Shown: positions 7,743 to 15,951 of the stretch, in pieces
Position numbering within the stretch: position 1 is the stretch's first letter
How the letters are laid out: every line of letters starts with the position of its first letter
Translations under genes and position numbers: made by a program
The notes under the pieces: generated by a model
The model's database searches: none
What the model was told of the DNA's origin: nothing
The model's input: the letters and a program-made list of their open reading frames with translations, nothing else
Assembly: GCA_050185825.1 (NCBI GenBank)
Contig: JBFWZA010000013.1
Location: forward strand, 124,001 to 188,000
Length of the DNA stretch: 64,000 nt
DNA from: SZUA-309 sp050185825
GTDB taxonomy: Bacteria; Pseudomonadota; Gammaproteobacteria; Pseudomonadales; Azotimanducaceae
Direction of reading: 5' to 3'

Positions 7743-9671
7743 TCAATATCGCCAACCCAGCAGGTTCCAATAGGCCAGCACGGCGACCAGCAGCACGAAG
7801 ATCAGGGTGACATAGGTATAGCGCAGCCGCTGCCAGAGGTTGCAGTCGGGCGAGCGCCACACGGGCACCGCGAAGCCGACGGCGAGCAGCGTGAAGCCCG
7901 CGCCGATCACCGGGAATGCCAGCGCGATGCCGGTGCCGGGCGGCGGAAAGTCGAAGATCATCTCGGCCATGTCCGGCTCCCCCATGGCCACGCCGAACGC
8001 CACCACGAACGCCAGGAAGCTCAGCGACGCCCCGATCAGGCACCACCTGGCCAGGCGGGCGGAGCCGCTCACGGATACCGTGCGCCGGTTGCGCACCGCA
8101 TTGATCAGCACGAACACCGCCGCCAGCAGGGCCAGAGCGATCACCAGCTGGTGCGTGGCCGCCTGCTCCCAGGCAGCCAGCCGATCCGCCACCATGACGG
8201 GTATGGCTCCCACCAGGGCCCGGGTCACCCGGCCCCCGTCGTCGGTCTGGAACACCAGGGTGTCCTGCCTGAGCTGCTGCCGGAACTGGTAAGGTGCGAC
8301 CTCGATGAAGCGTCCGCCCAGCTCGCCGGGAATGAAGACCCCGTCGGCCCCCGCCGGCATGACCCGGATGTCGCCGCCAAGCCCGATGGACCCCTCCAGC
8401 CGGGTGTAGGAACGGCGGTTGAACCGGTAGGCCCCCACCACCTGCTCGATCCGCGCTTCCGTGCCCGCCAGCGGGGCCTCCGGAAACGCCGGTGAGGCGC
8501 CGCCGTCGCCCGGATAGAACCAGTCGAGCACGGCATTGGTCACGCCGGTTCTGGCCGTGGCGCCTTCCGGCGTGTTGAAGGAGAGGAAGAAGCCGAATCC
8601 GGACTCCGACTGGATCACCAGCTCCGAATGAAAGGCGATGGTGTCGCCCGCGTGGCCGACGAAGCGCTCGCCGTTCCTGAAGATCTCGTAGAAGCCGTGC
8701 GCCATGCCGGCGACCCGGTCGTCGTGGGCGAACAGCCGCTGATGCATGAGCGCGGTGGTCGCCGGCGACAGGATGCGTCCGCCAGCCGCGGCTCCGCCGC
8801 CCGAAACTTGGGCGGAGATGAACCGGGCCATGTCCGCGGCGGACGCGGAGAGGGCGCCGGCCGGTCCGAAGTTGTGGATGTACTCGAACCCCATGGGCTC
8901 CACGCCGCCGTACTTCGCCGTGTAACCCTGGGCCATGTGCGGCGCGAGACCCGCCGGCAGGGGCTCGTCGAACGTCGCCTGGGTCATGCCGAGCGGGGCG
9001 AAGATGTGCTCGGCGACGTAGCTCTCGAAGCTCTGGCCCGACACATTCGCCACCACCAGCCCGGCCAGCGACGTGGCCCAGTTGCTGTAGGAGGCGAAGG
9101 TGCCGGGCGGTCGTACCTGGGTCGGCACGTGCGCCGCCAGGGAATCGGCCAGGGGCACCAGATCTTCCGGCTCGTCCGCGAACAGGAATCCCGCACCACC
9201 ATCCTCGAGCCCGGGCGTGTGGGTCATGATGTGGGTGAGGGTCAGCGGCTGGCCGAAGGCATCGGGCAGCTCGAACTGACTCACGTAGCCGCTCACCGGC
9301 GCGTTCAGGTCGAGGCGCCCCTGCTCGACGAGCTGCATCACGGCCGTCCAGGTGAAGAGCTTGGAAACGCTGCCCGGCCGAAACAGGGTGAGCGCGGGAT
9401 CCACCGGCGCACCGGTGGCCAGGCTCGCCTGCCCGTAGCCCTTCGACAGCACTGGCTCACCATCGAGCACCAGCGAGAAGGTCGCGCCGACCAGCTTGTA
9501 GTCCTCGAACTGGGCCGCCATGACGCCGTCCAGGAAGGTCTCGAAATCAGCCGTTACTGGCCGCTCGGACGCCACCGTTGTGCTCCCGTCGACCGGTGGC
9601 TCGGCCGTCCTGGCGATACCGCCGAGCAGCAGCAATCCCACCGCCGTGGCGAGTCTCCAAACATCCGTCAC
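7743..9671 (-). CDS. Beta-lactamase-fold serine hydrolase with C-terminal membrane anchor, 642 aa
   Basis: The signal peptide begins VTDVWRLATAVGLLLLGG. The class C beta-lactamase/D-Ala-D-Ala peptidase fold follows, with the nucleophile in SVSK (RPGSVSKLFTW) and the YSN motif (FASYSNWATS). The C-terminal ~170 residues carry four hydrophobic segments, from HQLVIALALLAAVFVLINAV to YVTLIFVLLVAVLAYWNLL. This predicts a periplasmic hydrolase tethered to the inner membrane. GTG at 9671 with GGGAG upstream is preferred over the ATG at 9785, because the extra 38 residues precede the signal peptide. Substrate unknown: peptide, ester or lactam are all possible. Confidence 0.85.
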   Translation of the reverse strand: MTDVWRLATAVGLLLLGGIARTAEPPVDGSTTVASERPVTADFETFLDGVMAAQFEDYKLVGATFSLVLDGEPVLSKGYGQASLATGAPVDPALTLFRPGSVSKLFTWTAVMQLVEQGRLDLNAPVSGYVSQFELPDAFGQPLTLTHIMTHTPGLEDGGAGFLFADEPEDLVPLADSLAAHVPTQVRPPGTFASYSNWATSLAGLVVANVSGQSFESYVAEHIFAPLGMTQATFDEPLPAGLAPHMAQGYTAKYGGVEPMGFEYIHNFGPAGALSASAADMARFISAQVSGGGAAAGGRILSPATTALMHQRLFAHDDRVAGMAHGFYEIFRNGERFVGHAGDTIAFHSELVIQSESGFGFFLSFNTPEGATARTGVTNAVLDWFYPGDGGASPAFPEAPLAGTEARIEQVVGAYRFNRRSYTRLEGSIGLGGDIRVMPAGADGVFIPGELGGRFIEVAPYQFRQQLRQDTLVFQTDDGGRVTRALVGAIPVMVADRLAAWEQAATHQLVIALALLAAVFVLINAVRNRRTVSVSGSARLARWCLIGASLSFLAFVVAFGVAMGEPDMAEMIFDFPPPGTGIALAFPVIGAGFTLLAVGFAVPVWRSPDCNLWQRLRYTYVTLIFVLLVAVLAYWNLLGWRY

Positions 9672-9823
9672 GTCCGCTCTCCCCGTTCTCCCAAGACGAG
9701 CCACATAAAAACCCGTCAGCTCCCGCGGTTCAACGCCTGCCGGGCGGTTTTTCCGCGCCCTACGTTCGGCTGACGTTTCCCACACCTTTTACTCAACTGC
9801 CGCGGCTACCCTTCCGGTGTCGA

Positions 9824-10522
9824 ATGAGGCTCAATGACCCGATGCATGCGTTTCAGACCAGTCGGCAGCGCCCTGTCCGCGCCGGAGACCGCAGCCCCGC
9901 CCCGCACGCGGCTTGCCGCCGGTGGTTGGTCGCATTCTGCGGCGCTGGTCTGATCGCTGTTTCCGTCCTGGGGGCAACTCCGGCGACGGCTCAGGATCTT
10001 CCCGCCGACCCCGCCGACGCAGAGACGACGCTGACCGCCGGATCTGAGGCAGCAATGCCGGAAGGGCCGGCAGACGCCTATTACCGCTGGATAGACCGGG
10101 ACGGCCGGGTGCAGTACACGGACTTCGAACCCGTGGGCGTTCCCGCGCAGCGCATCCCGCTGACCCCGCCGCCTGCAGAAGACGCGCCCGTCATCGCCGG
10201 CGCCGGTGCACAGTGGCAGCCCGATCCGTTCCACGATCAGGATGCGCAGATCGTGCCCATCGAGCACATCGGTCCGTGTGCGGACGCACGCCAGCAACTG
10301 GCCGTGCTGTATGCCGCCGTGCCCGTCTACCGGGACGATGGCGGTCAGTACCGGGCAGCCTGGCGTGGCGATGGATACCGCGGGGATCGCCGCTGGCTGG
10401 ATGCCGACGAGCGCACCGCCGCCATCACCCGTGCCCGCGGTGACGTGCTCCGGCACTGCAGCGATCCGGCCGCCTTCGAGCGCGAAGTCGAGACCTTCGA
10501 CACCGAGGTGGGCAAGCACTGA
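9824..10522 (+). CDS. DUF4124-domain secreted/periplasmic protein, about 232 aa
   Basis: After an Arg-rich N-terminus there is a hydrophobic segment (WLVAFCGAGLIAVSVLGA) ending in TPATAQD, a likely signal-peptidase site. The DUF4124 signature YYRWIDRDGRVQYTDF follows near residue 90. The C-terminal part is acidic with two Cys residues and ends EVGKH. The start could be the ATG at 9824 or at 9842; neither has a strong Shine-Dalgarno sequence, and the long n-region leaves the true start uncertain. The family is common in gammaproteobacterial envelopes, with no defined function. Confidence 0.75.
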   Translation: MRLNDPMHAFQTSRQRPVRAGDRSPAPHAACRRWLVAFCGAGLIAVSVLGATPATAQDLPADPADAETTLTAGSEAAMPEGPADAYYRWIDRDGRVQYTDFEPVGVPAQRIPLTPPPAEDAPVIAGAGAQWQPDPFHDQDAQIVPIEHIGPCADARQQLAVLYAAVPVYRDDGGQYRAAWRGDGYRGDRRWLDADERTAAITRARGDVLRHCSDPAAFEREVETFDTEVGKH

Positions 10523-10546
10523 GCGGCACGCCCGCGGTGCCCGGCT

Positions 10547-11125
10547 TCAGATCCCGAGCACCGACTCACAGCGCCCGATCCACTCCCGCACCGCCGGCCG
10601 CCCACCGAGGTCGAACCCGCCTTCATGCGCCAGGCGGGTGTAGGCGAGCAGCGCGATGTCGGCGATGGTGAACGTTTCGCCGACGATCCAGTCCCGGCCG
10701 CGGAGGCTGCGATCCATCAGGTCGAGCGCACCCTCCCCCCGCTCCACCCGCCAGGGTTCCCGGGCTTCCCTGGGCTTACCCTGATACACCATCACAAACC
10801 GGCAGACGGCCACGTAGGGTTCGTGGCTGTACTGTTCCCAGAACAGCCACTCGTTCACCTTGGCCTGAGCGAAGTCATCCTGCGGCAGCAGGTCACTGTC
10901 GCGCGCGAGGTAGCCGATGATGGCGTTCGACTGCGCGAGGGTGCGACCGTCGTCGAGCACCAGCAGCGGCACCTGACCGGCCGGATTCATGGCCAGGTAT
11001 TCCGGCGTGCGCGTCTCTCCCGCCATGATGTCCGTGGGCACCCACTCGTAATCCAGCCCCAGATAGTCCGCCGTGTACTGCACCTTCAGGCAGTTACCCG
11101 AGATCCTGTCGCCGTAGACCTTCAC
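10547..11125 (-). CDS. Glutathione S-transferase family protein, 192 aa
   Basis: The N-terminal thioredoxin-like half begins VKVYGDRISGNCLKV and contains the cis-Pro glutathione-site loop GQVPLLVLDDG followed by LAQSNAIIGYL. The C-terminal half is the usual all-helical GST domain with FTIADIALLAYTRLA. I placed the start at GTG 11125, with AAGGA seven bases upstream, because family members begin right at this strand; ATG at 11146 is an alternative. Probable glutathione-dependent detoxification or isomerisation; specificity not predictable. Confidence 0.85.
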   Translation of the reverse strand: MKVYGDRISGNCLKVQYTADYLGLDYEWVPTDIMAGETRTPEYLAMNPAGQVPLLVLDDGRTLAQSNAIIGYLARDSDLLPQDDFAQAKVNEWLFWEQYSHEPYVAVCRFVMVYQGKPREAREPWRVERGEGALDLMDRSLRGRDWIVGETFTIADIALLAYTRLAHEGGFDLGGRPAVREWIGRCESVLGI

Positions 11126-11268
11126 CGTGACTTCCTTGCGTTGCATTCCTGCCGAGCTTAGCGGGCCGGGCGTGGTGTTGGCCACGGCCAGGCCGGTGGA
11201 AACAATCTGTTCTGGAGCCGTTGCAGCATCGGGACTAACATAGGGCTTCGAAGAGCCAGGCCGGATCT

Positions 11269-12486
11269 GTGCGTAATCTCAAACCGTCCGACGTCATCGT
11301 GGTCGGCAACTCTTCAGACGACCCCTTCGCCATCGACGTGGCTTTCTCGGTCGGCCAGACCGAGGACATCGCCGACCTCATCAGCATGAAGAACTTCGCC
11401 AACTCGGAGTTCTGCCCGCGATTCATCTCCGACGAGGAGGACTTCACCCGGATCGGCAGCAAGCTCTACGGTGTGCGGGTGATCATCGTCAGCACCACCA
11501 GCCGGGTGGTCAGCCGCCAGAATCTGGCCATGCGCAACCTGCTGATCGCCCGGGCGGCAAAGGAGAACGGCGCCGCCCAGGTGATGCTCGTGGAGCCGGA
11601 CCTCTTCTACAGCGCCCAGGACCGCGGGCCCCGCCAGGAGCTCGGCGAGGTTCAGGGCAGCCGCAGCCGCGAGGACCTGAAGAAGTTCGATGGCCAGCCC
11701 TTCACCGCCAAGCTCTACGCGGAGATGCTGAAGCTCGCCGGGGTGGACAGCGTGCTCACGGTGCACAACCACTCCTACTCCGTGCAGTCCACGTTCAGCC
11801 AGGTCTTCGGCGGCCAGTTCTACAACCTGATTCCCTACGACATCTACTGCGACTACCTGCGCTGGTCCAACATCGTCAGCTACGGCCCCGAGGGGGAAGG
11901 GCTGGCGCTGTGCGCGCCGGACAAGGGCGCCAGGGATTTCGTGAAGGAGATGTTCCGGCGCCTCAACCTGCCCAAGGCCAAGTTCATCCTGCTCGACAAG
12001 GAGCGCTCCGGCGAGCGGGACGTGCAGATCAAGCTCCACGACGAGAGCGAGTCCACCTTCGAGGAGATCGACGGCCACGACGTAGTGCTGTTCGACGACA
12101 TGGTCCGCACCGGCTCCACGGTGGTGAAGTCCTGCCAGTTTCTGAAGGCCATCCACCCCGGCCGCCTGGTGTTCGCCGTTACCCACTTCTACGCCAGCGA
12201 CGAGGGCCGCGAGAAGATGGCGAGCACCGCCATCGACGAGATCCTCACCCTGAACACGCTGCCCACCATCCAGAACCGCGACGAGCAGGGGCGGCTGCGG
12301 AAGAAGATGGTGGTGCTGAAGATCGAGAAGTGGCTGGCGAAGAACCTCTGCCAGATCCTCGGCATCCCGCACCAGGCGGACGAGGGTCTCTATCAGATCG
12401 AGATGTCCTCCAAGAACCCACGCTTTCTGCGCAAGATCTACTCGAGCGATCAGCTCCGCTCACTCAGGCAGGAACAGCTTTTCTAA
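11269..12486 (+). CDS. Atypical ribose-phosphate pyrophosphokinase-like protein, 405 aa
   Basis: The architecture resembles PRPP synthetase: an N-terminal pyrophosphokinase-like half, with an AQDRGPRQELG loop where PrsA has RQDR, then a phosphoribosyltransferase half with the PRPP loop VVLFDDMVRTGSTV. The segment LTVHNHSYSVQ stands where PrsA has LTVDLHADQIQ. An extra ~80 residues are spread through insertions and the C-terminus. The bona fide prs lies at 18396-19379 in this window, so this is a divergent paralogue whose reaction may differ. GTG start; Shine-Dalgarno weak. Its stop overlaps the convergent neighbour by four bases. Confidence 0.8.
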   Translation: MRNLKPSDVIVVGNSSDDPFAIDVAFSVGQTEDIADLISMKNFANSEFCPRFISDEEDFTRIGSKLYGVRVIIVSTTSRVVSRQNLAMRNLLIARAAKENGAAQVMLVEPDLFYSAQDRGPRQELGEVQGSRSREDLKKFDGQPFTAKLYAEMLKLAGVDSVLTVHNHSYSVQSTFSQVFGGQFYNLIPYDIYCDYLRWSNIVSYGPEGEGLALCAPDKGARDFVKEMFRRLNLPKAKFILLDKERSGERDVQIKLHDESESTFEEIDGHDVVLFDDMVRTGSTVVKSCQFLKAIHPGRLVFAVTHFYASDEGREKMASTAIDEILTLNTLPTIQNRDEQGRLRKKMVVLKIEKWLAKNLCQILGIPHQADEGLYQIEMSSKNPRFLRKIYSSDQLRSLRQEQLF

Positions 12487-13841
12487 CCCACCCGGTAGCG
12501 GGCGCCGGGGTGCTCCGCGGGCAGGTGATCTCCGCGCCCGAAGAGCTTCCCGCGCAGCGTGCCGTGCGCGTACGCCGTCCGGTAGGCGCCCCGCTTCTGC
12601 AGCTCCGGTACCACCAGATCGACGAACGACTCGAAGCATTCCGGCAGCACGGTGTAGGCGAGATTGAAGCCGTCGACGCCGGTTTCCCGAACCCAGTCTT
12701 CCAGCTGATCGGCCACCGTGTCCGGCGCGCCGACGACGACCCGGGCAGCACCGCCCACGGACAGCGACCGTCCCCACTCCCGCACCGTTCTGCTGCCGAG
12801 GGAGGTCATGGCACTCTGGATCGCCTGGCTCGACACGTTCTCCACGCGCTCGTCCAGGCCGAACCGGGACAGGTCCACGCCCGTCCAGCCCGACATCAGC
12901 GCCAGCGCCCCTTCCGGGAGTGCGTAGCGGCCGTAGTCATCGAGCAGGGCTCTCGCGCCGGCATCCGTCTCGTCGACCACGACGGCGATCAACGCGAAGA
13001 TCTTCAGATCGTCACCACGCCGACCAGCAGCCTCCGCCTGCTCCCGCAGGCTGCGCACCGTCGCCGCGTCCGGCGCGCCGATGAAAACGCATTCCGCATG
13101 CGCCGCGGCGAACGCCTGGCCCTTCGGCGAGCTGCCGGCCTGGAAGATCACGGGCGAACGTTGTGGCGAGGGCTCACAGAGGTGGATCGCCTCGAGGTCG
13201 AAGTAGGGGCCGTGGTGCGCGATCTGGTGCACGCGCGCCGGATCCGCGTAGATGCCTGCCTCCCGGTCGCGGATCACCGCGCCGTCCTCCCAGCTGCCTT
13301 CCCAGAGCTTGTACATCAGCGTCATGTAGTCCGCGGCGATCTCGTAACGCGTGTCGTGCTCGGTCTGACGGGCCTTGCCGACCCCGCGCGCCGCGCTGTC
13401 CAGATAACCGGTGACCACGTTCCAGGCCACGCGGCCCGCCGTCAGGTGGTCGAGCGTGGACATGCGCCGGGCGAACGCATAGGGCGGCTCGTAGGGAATC
13501 GCACCCGTGATCCCGAAGCCGAGATGCTCCGTCACCGCCGCCATGGCGGGCACCAGCAGATAGGGATCGTTGGTGGGAATCTGCATGGCGGTGCGGATGG
13601 CGGCATCCGCCGAGCCCTGGTAGACGTCGTAGACGCCGGTCACGTCGGCGAGAAAGATCCCGTCGAACAGTCCCCGCTCCAGGGTCCTGGCCAGAGTCAG
13701 CCAGTGATCGAGGCGATGGTAGTCGCTGGAGCGGTCCCGGGGATGACGCCACAGGCCGCTCGACTGGTGGGCCACGCAGTTCATCGCAAAGGCGTTGAGC
13801 AGGATCCCCTGGCCTTCGGGCGTATGCGAATCGGCTTGCAC
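12483..13841 (-). CDS. LLM-class FMN-dependent monooxygenase (NtaA/SnaA/DszA family), 452 aa
   Basis: Length and motifs match the two-component flavin monooxygenases of the nitrilotriacetate/pristinamycin/DszA branch. The start is LNAFAMNCVAHQSSGLWRHP, then DGIFLADVTGVYDVY, the TLDHLTAGRVAWNVVTGYL segment and PVIFQAGSSPKGQAFAA. These enzymes use reduced FMN from a separate reductase; no reductase gene is adjacent. Possible roles are cleavage of C-S or C-N bonds in xenobiotics or secondary metabolites. ATG at 13841. It diverges from the aminotransferase gene. Confidence 0.9.
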   Translation of the reverse strand: MQADSHTPEGQGILLNAFAMNCVAHQSSGLWRHPRDRSSDYHRLDHWLTLARTLERGLFDGIFLADVTGVYDVYQGSADAAIRTAMQIPTNDPYLLVPAMAAVTEHLGFGITGAIPYEPPYAFARRMSTLDHLTAGRVAWNVVTGYLDSAARGVGKARQTEHDTRYEIAADYMTLMYKLWEGSWEDGAVIRDREAGIYADPARVHQIAHHGPYFDLEAIHLCEPSPQRSPVIFQAGSSPKGQAFAAAHAECVFIGAPDAATVRSLREQAEAAGRRGDDLKIFALIAVVVDETDAGARALLDDYGRYALPEGALALMSGWTGVDLSRFGLDERVENVSSQAIQSAMTSLGSRTVREWGRSLSVGGAARVVVGAPDTVADQLEDWVRETGVDGFNLAYTVLPECFESFVDLVVPELQKRGAYRTAYAHGTLRGKLFGRGDHLPAEHPGARYRVG

Positions 13842-13932
13842 GTCCGTCCCCCACGGCTGTTTCGACCACGTCAGTCTATCGAAGCACAGGGAAAGCGGTC
13901 GCCACGAGGCGTTCGGATACTACGGATACTCG

Positions 13933-15198
13933 TTGTCGGCCGGTGCCGCTAGGGTCGATCCTCAAGCCGGAGGGCAGACCATCAAACCGTTCACCACCTC
14001 GAAGGCCCTCCTGGAACGCGCCCGGGAGGTCATTCCGGGCGCCATCCCGGGCATCCGCGCACCAGAGAACTTCGTGCCGGGCGCGTACCCGACACTGCTC
14101 GCTGCCGGCCATGGCGGTCATGTCACCGATGTGGACGGCAACGACTTCGTGGACCTGCTGCTCGGCTACGGCCCCATCGTGCTGGGCCACGGCGAGCCCG
14201 CGGTGGACGCTGCCGCTTCTGCACATGCCCGGCGCGGCTTCTGCCTCAACCTGCCGCAGCCGGTCATGATCGAGTTGGCGGAGCGGCTGGTGGCGCTGGT
14301 TCCGAGCGCCGAGCAGGCGCTCTTCTTCAAGACCGGCTCCGATGCGACCACGGCCGCGGTCCGGCTCGCCAGAGCCCACACCGGCAAGCCGATGATCCTA
14401 CGCTGCGGCTATCACGGCTGGCACGACTGGTGCCTGGCGGCAGATCCGGGCGTGCCGGGCGGCGGCAAACCGGCCGTCGTCGCCTTCGAGTACAACGCGC
14501 CGGATCAACTGGCATCGCTGCTCGAGCAGCATGCCGGCCGGGTCGCCGGCATCATCCTGACGCCCATCGGCCACGAGTTCGACGAGCAGATCAGAACGCC
14601 CGCCCCGGGATTCCTGGAAACCGTTCGCCACCTGGCAGACGAACACCAGGCGGTGCTGATCTTCGACGAGATCCGCTCGGGCTTCCGGGTTGACCTGGGT
14701 GGCGCACAGGCCCTCTACGGCATCACGCCGGACCTCACCGCGCTGGGCAAGGCCATGGCCAACGGCTACCCCATCACCACCCTGGTCGGCCGGCGGCAGG
14801 TCATGGAAAGCGCCACCCGGACGTTCATCTCCTCCACCTACTTCCCGAACGGCATGGAGATGTCGGCGGCGTTGGCAACCCTGGACATCCTTAGCGGAGA
14901 AAACGTCCTGACGGCCATCGTCAAGTTCGGACAGCGGCTGGACGAAGGGCTCAGGCGCATCACCAAAGACCGCGCCCTGCCGGTGAGCCTGTCGCCGTAC
15001 CCGCAGATGCCGTTCGTGCACTTCGACCCCTCGCTCGACACCGGGCAGGCGCAACGACGGGATCGCTTCTACGCCACCCTGGCTGCGAACGGCGTATTCG
15101 CCCACCCGCGACACCACGGATTCCTCTGCTGGCGTCACGATGGCGCGGACGAGGAGCGCATTCTGGACGCAGTGCAGGCCGCCGCGCGGACTTTGTGA
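13933..15198 (+). CDS. Class III PLP-dependent aminotransferase (glutamate-1-semialdehyde aminomutase-like)
   Basis: Fold-type I features are clear: FFKTGSDATTAAVRLARAHTG for phosphate binding, GYHGWHDW, IFDEIRSGFR with the PLP-contacting Asp, and the Schiff-base Lys in LTALGKAMANGYP. The sequence is closest in style to HemL-type aminomutases but differs at the N-terminus, so it is probably a different transaminase. The start is unclear: TTG at 13933 is used here (421 aa). ATC at 13981, six bases after GGAGGG, would begin exactly where homologues begin. It may share a metabolic role with the divergent monooxygenase, but this is inference. Confidence 0.85.
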   Translation: MSAGAARVDPQAGGQTIKPFTTSKALLERAREVIPGAIPGIRAPENFVPGAYPTLLAAGHGGHVTDVDGNDFVDLLLGYGPIVLGHGEPAVDAAASAHARRGFCLNLPQPVMIELAERLVALVPSAEQALFFKTGSDATTAAVRLARAHTGKPMILRCGYHGWHDWCLAADPGVPGGGKPAVVAFEYNAPDQLASLLEQHAGRVAGIILTPIGHEFDEQIRTPAPGFLETVRHLADEHQAVLIFDEIRSGFRVDLGGAQALYGITPDLTALGKAMANGYPITTLVGRRQVMESATRTFISSTYFPNGMEMSAALATLDILSGENVLTAIVKFGQRLDEGLRRITKDRALPVSLSPYPQMPFVHFDPSLDTGQAQRRDRFYATLAANGVFAHPRHHGFLCWRHDGADEERILDAVQAAARTL

Positions 15199-15217
15199 GG
15201 AGAGTAAGGAGGGAGAA

Positions 15218-15294
15218 TGGTAGCTACGGGTGGGCTCGAACCACCGACCCCAGCATTATGAATGCTGTGCTCTAACCAACTGAGCTACGTAGCC
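15218..15294 (-). tRNA. tRNA-Met (CAU), elongator type
   Basis: The 77-base minus-strand cloverleaf begins GGCTACG and has a matching acceptor arm CGTAGCT (first pair G-U). The D-arm is AGCTCAGTTGGTTAGAGC, the anticodon stem CAGCA/TGCTG with loop TTCATAA, and the T-loop GGTTCGAGCCC. CCA is encoded. The seven-base loop with CAT and an E. coli metT-like D-arm indicate elongator Met rather than initiator or Ile-lysidine tRNA. Confidence 0.95.
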
Positions 15295-15317
15295 CCTGTG
15301 TGAACCTGCCCGCCGGG

Positions 15318-15346
15318 TTGTCCGGGTCGGCCGCTGTCGCTACAGT
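15318..15346 (+). promoter_or_regulatory. Putative sigma70 promoter of ubiC
   Basis: TTGTCC (15318-15323) and TACAGT (15341-15346) are separated by 17 bases, 47 bases before the ubiC ATG. Each hexamer matches consensus at four positions. Confidence 0.45.
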
Positions 15347-15393
15347 GGCGCCCTTTTTCAACGGGGGCGCGATTTTCGGGCACCCTCCGGTAG

Positions 15394-15951
15394 ATGTCAA
15401 ACGCCCAGAAAACCCCGCAGAACGGCGCCGACCTGCTCCGGGTCGATCCCTGGCGCGTCCGCCCGCTGCCCCTGCCGACGGGGCAGGCTCTGCCCTACCG
15501 CCACTGGATCGAGCTCACGGGCTCCATGACCCGCGAGCTGGGCGCGCGGCTCGGCGGCACGGTGCAGGTAACGCCCAGCTACGAAGGGCCGGGTCGGCTC
15601 GCCCCCTGGGAGCGCCGCTTCCTGAGGGCCAGGGCCCGGCAGGCCTACGTTCGCGAGGTGACCCTGTCCGTCGCTGGAATCCCGGTGCTGGGCGCCCGCA
15701 CGCTCAGCCTGCTGGACGATCCGGCGGTGGACGTGCTGCGCAGGTTGTCCAGCCGGCCGCTGGCCGAGGTGCTTTTCGAAGATCGGGACTGGCAGCGGCT
15801 CACCGCACCCGTGCCGGTGATCGAAACGTTCCGGGGGTGCGTGGGCCGAGCCTGTGTGTGGGGATACCGCAGCCGCCGCCGCTCCGGGAGCCGGATCCTG
15901 GTCACGGAGTACTTCGAGCCGGCGTTGGCCGAAGTGGGGCTCAGACGTTGA
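15394..15951 (+). CDS. ubiC: Chorismate lyase (chorismate to 4-hydroxybenzoate plus pyruvate), 185 aa
   Basis: UbiC supplies 4-hydroxybenzoate, the ring precursor of ubiquinone. Family features are visible: YRHWIELTGSMTRELGARLG near the N-terminus, YVREVTLSVAGIPVLGARTL with the expected Arg in the middle, and the C-terminal ILVTEYFEPALAE carrying the conserved Glu. It lacks transit or membrane segments and is probably cytoplasmic. The ubiA prenyltransferase, often adjacent, is not here. The 3' end overlaps the convergent ychF by 11 bases. Confidence 0.88.
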   Translation: MSNAQKTPQNGADLLRVDPWRVRPLPLPTGQALPYRHWIELTGSMTRELGARLGGTVQVTPSYEGPGRLAPWERRFLRARARQAYVREVTLSVAGIPVLGARTLSLLDDPAVDVLRRLSSRPLAEVLFEDRDWQRLTAPVPVIETFRGCVGRACVWGYRSRRRSGSRILVTEYFEPALAEVGLRR

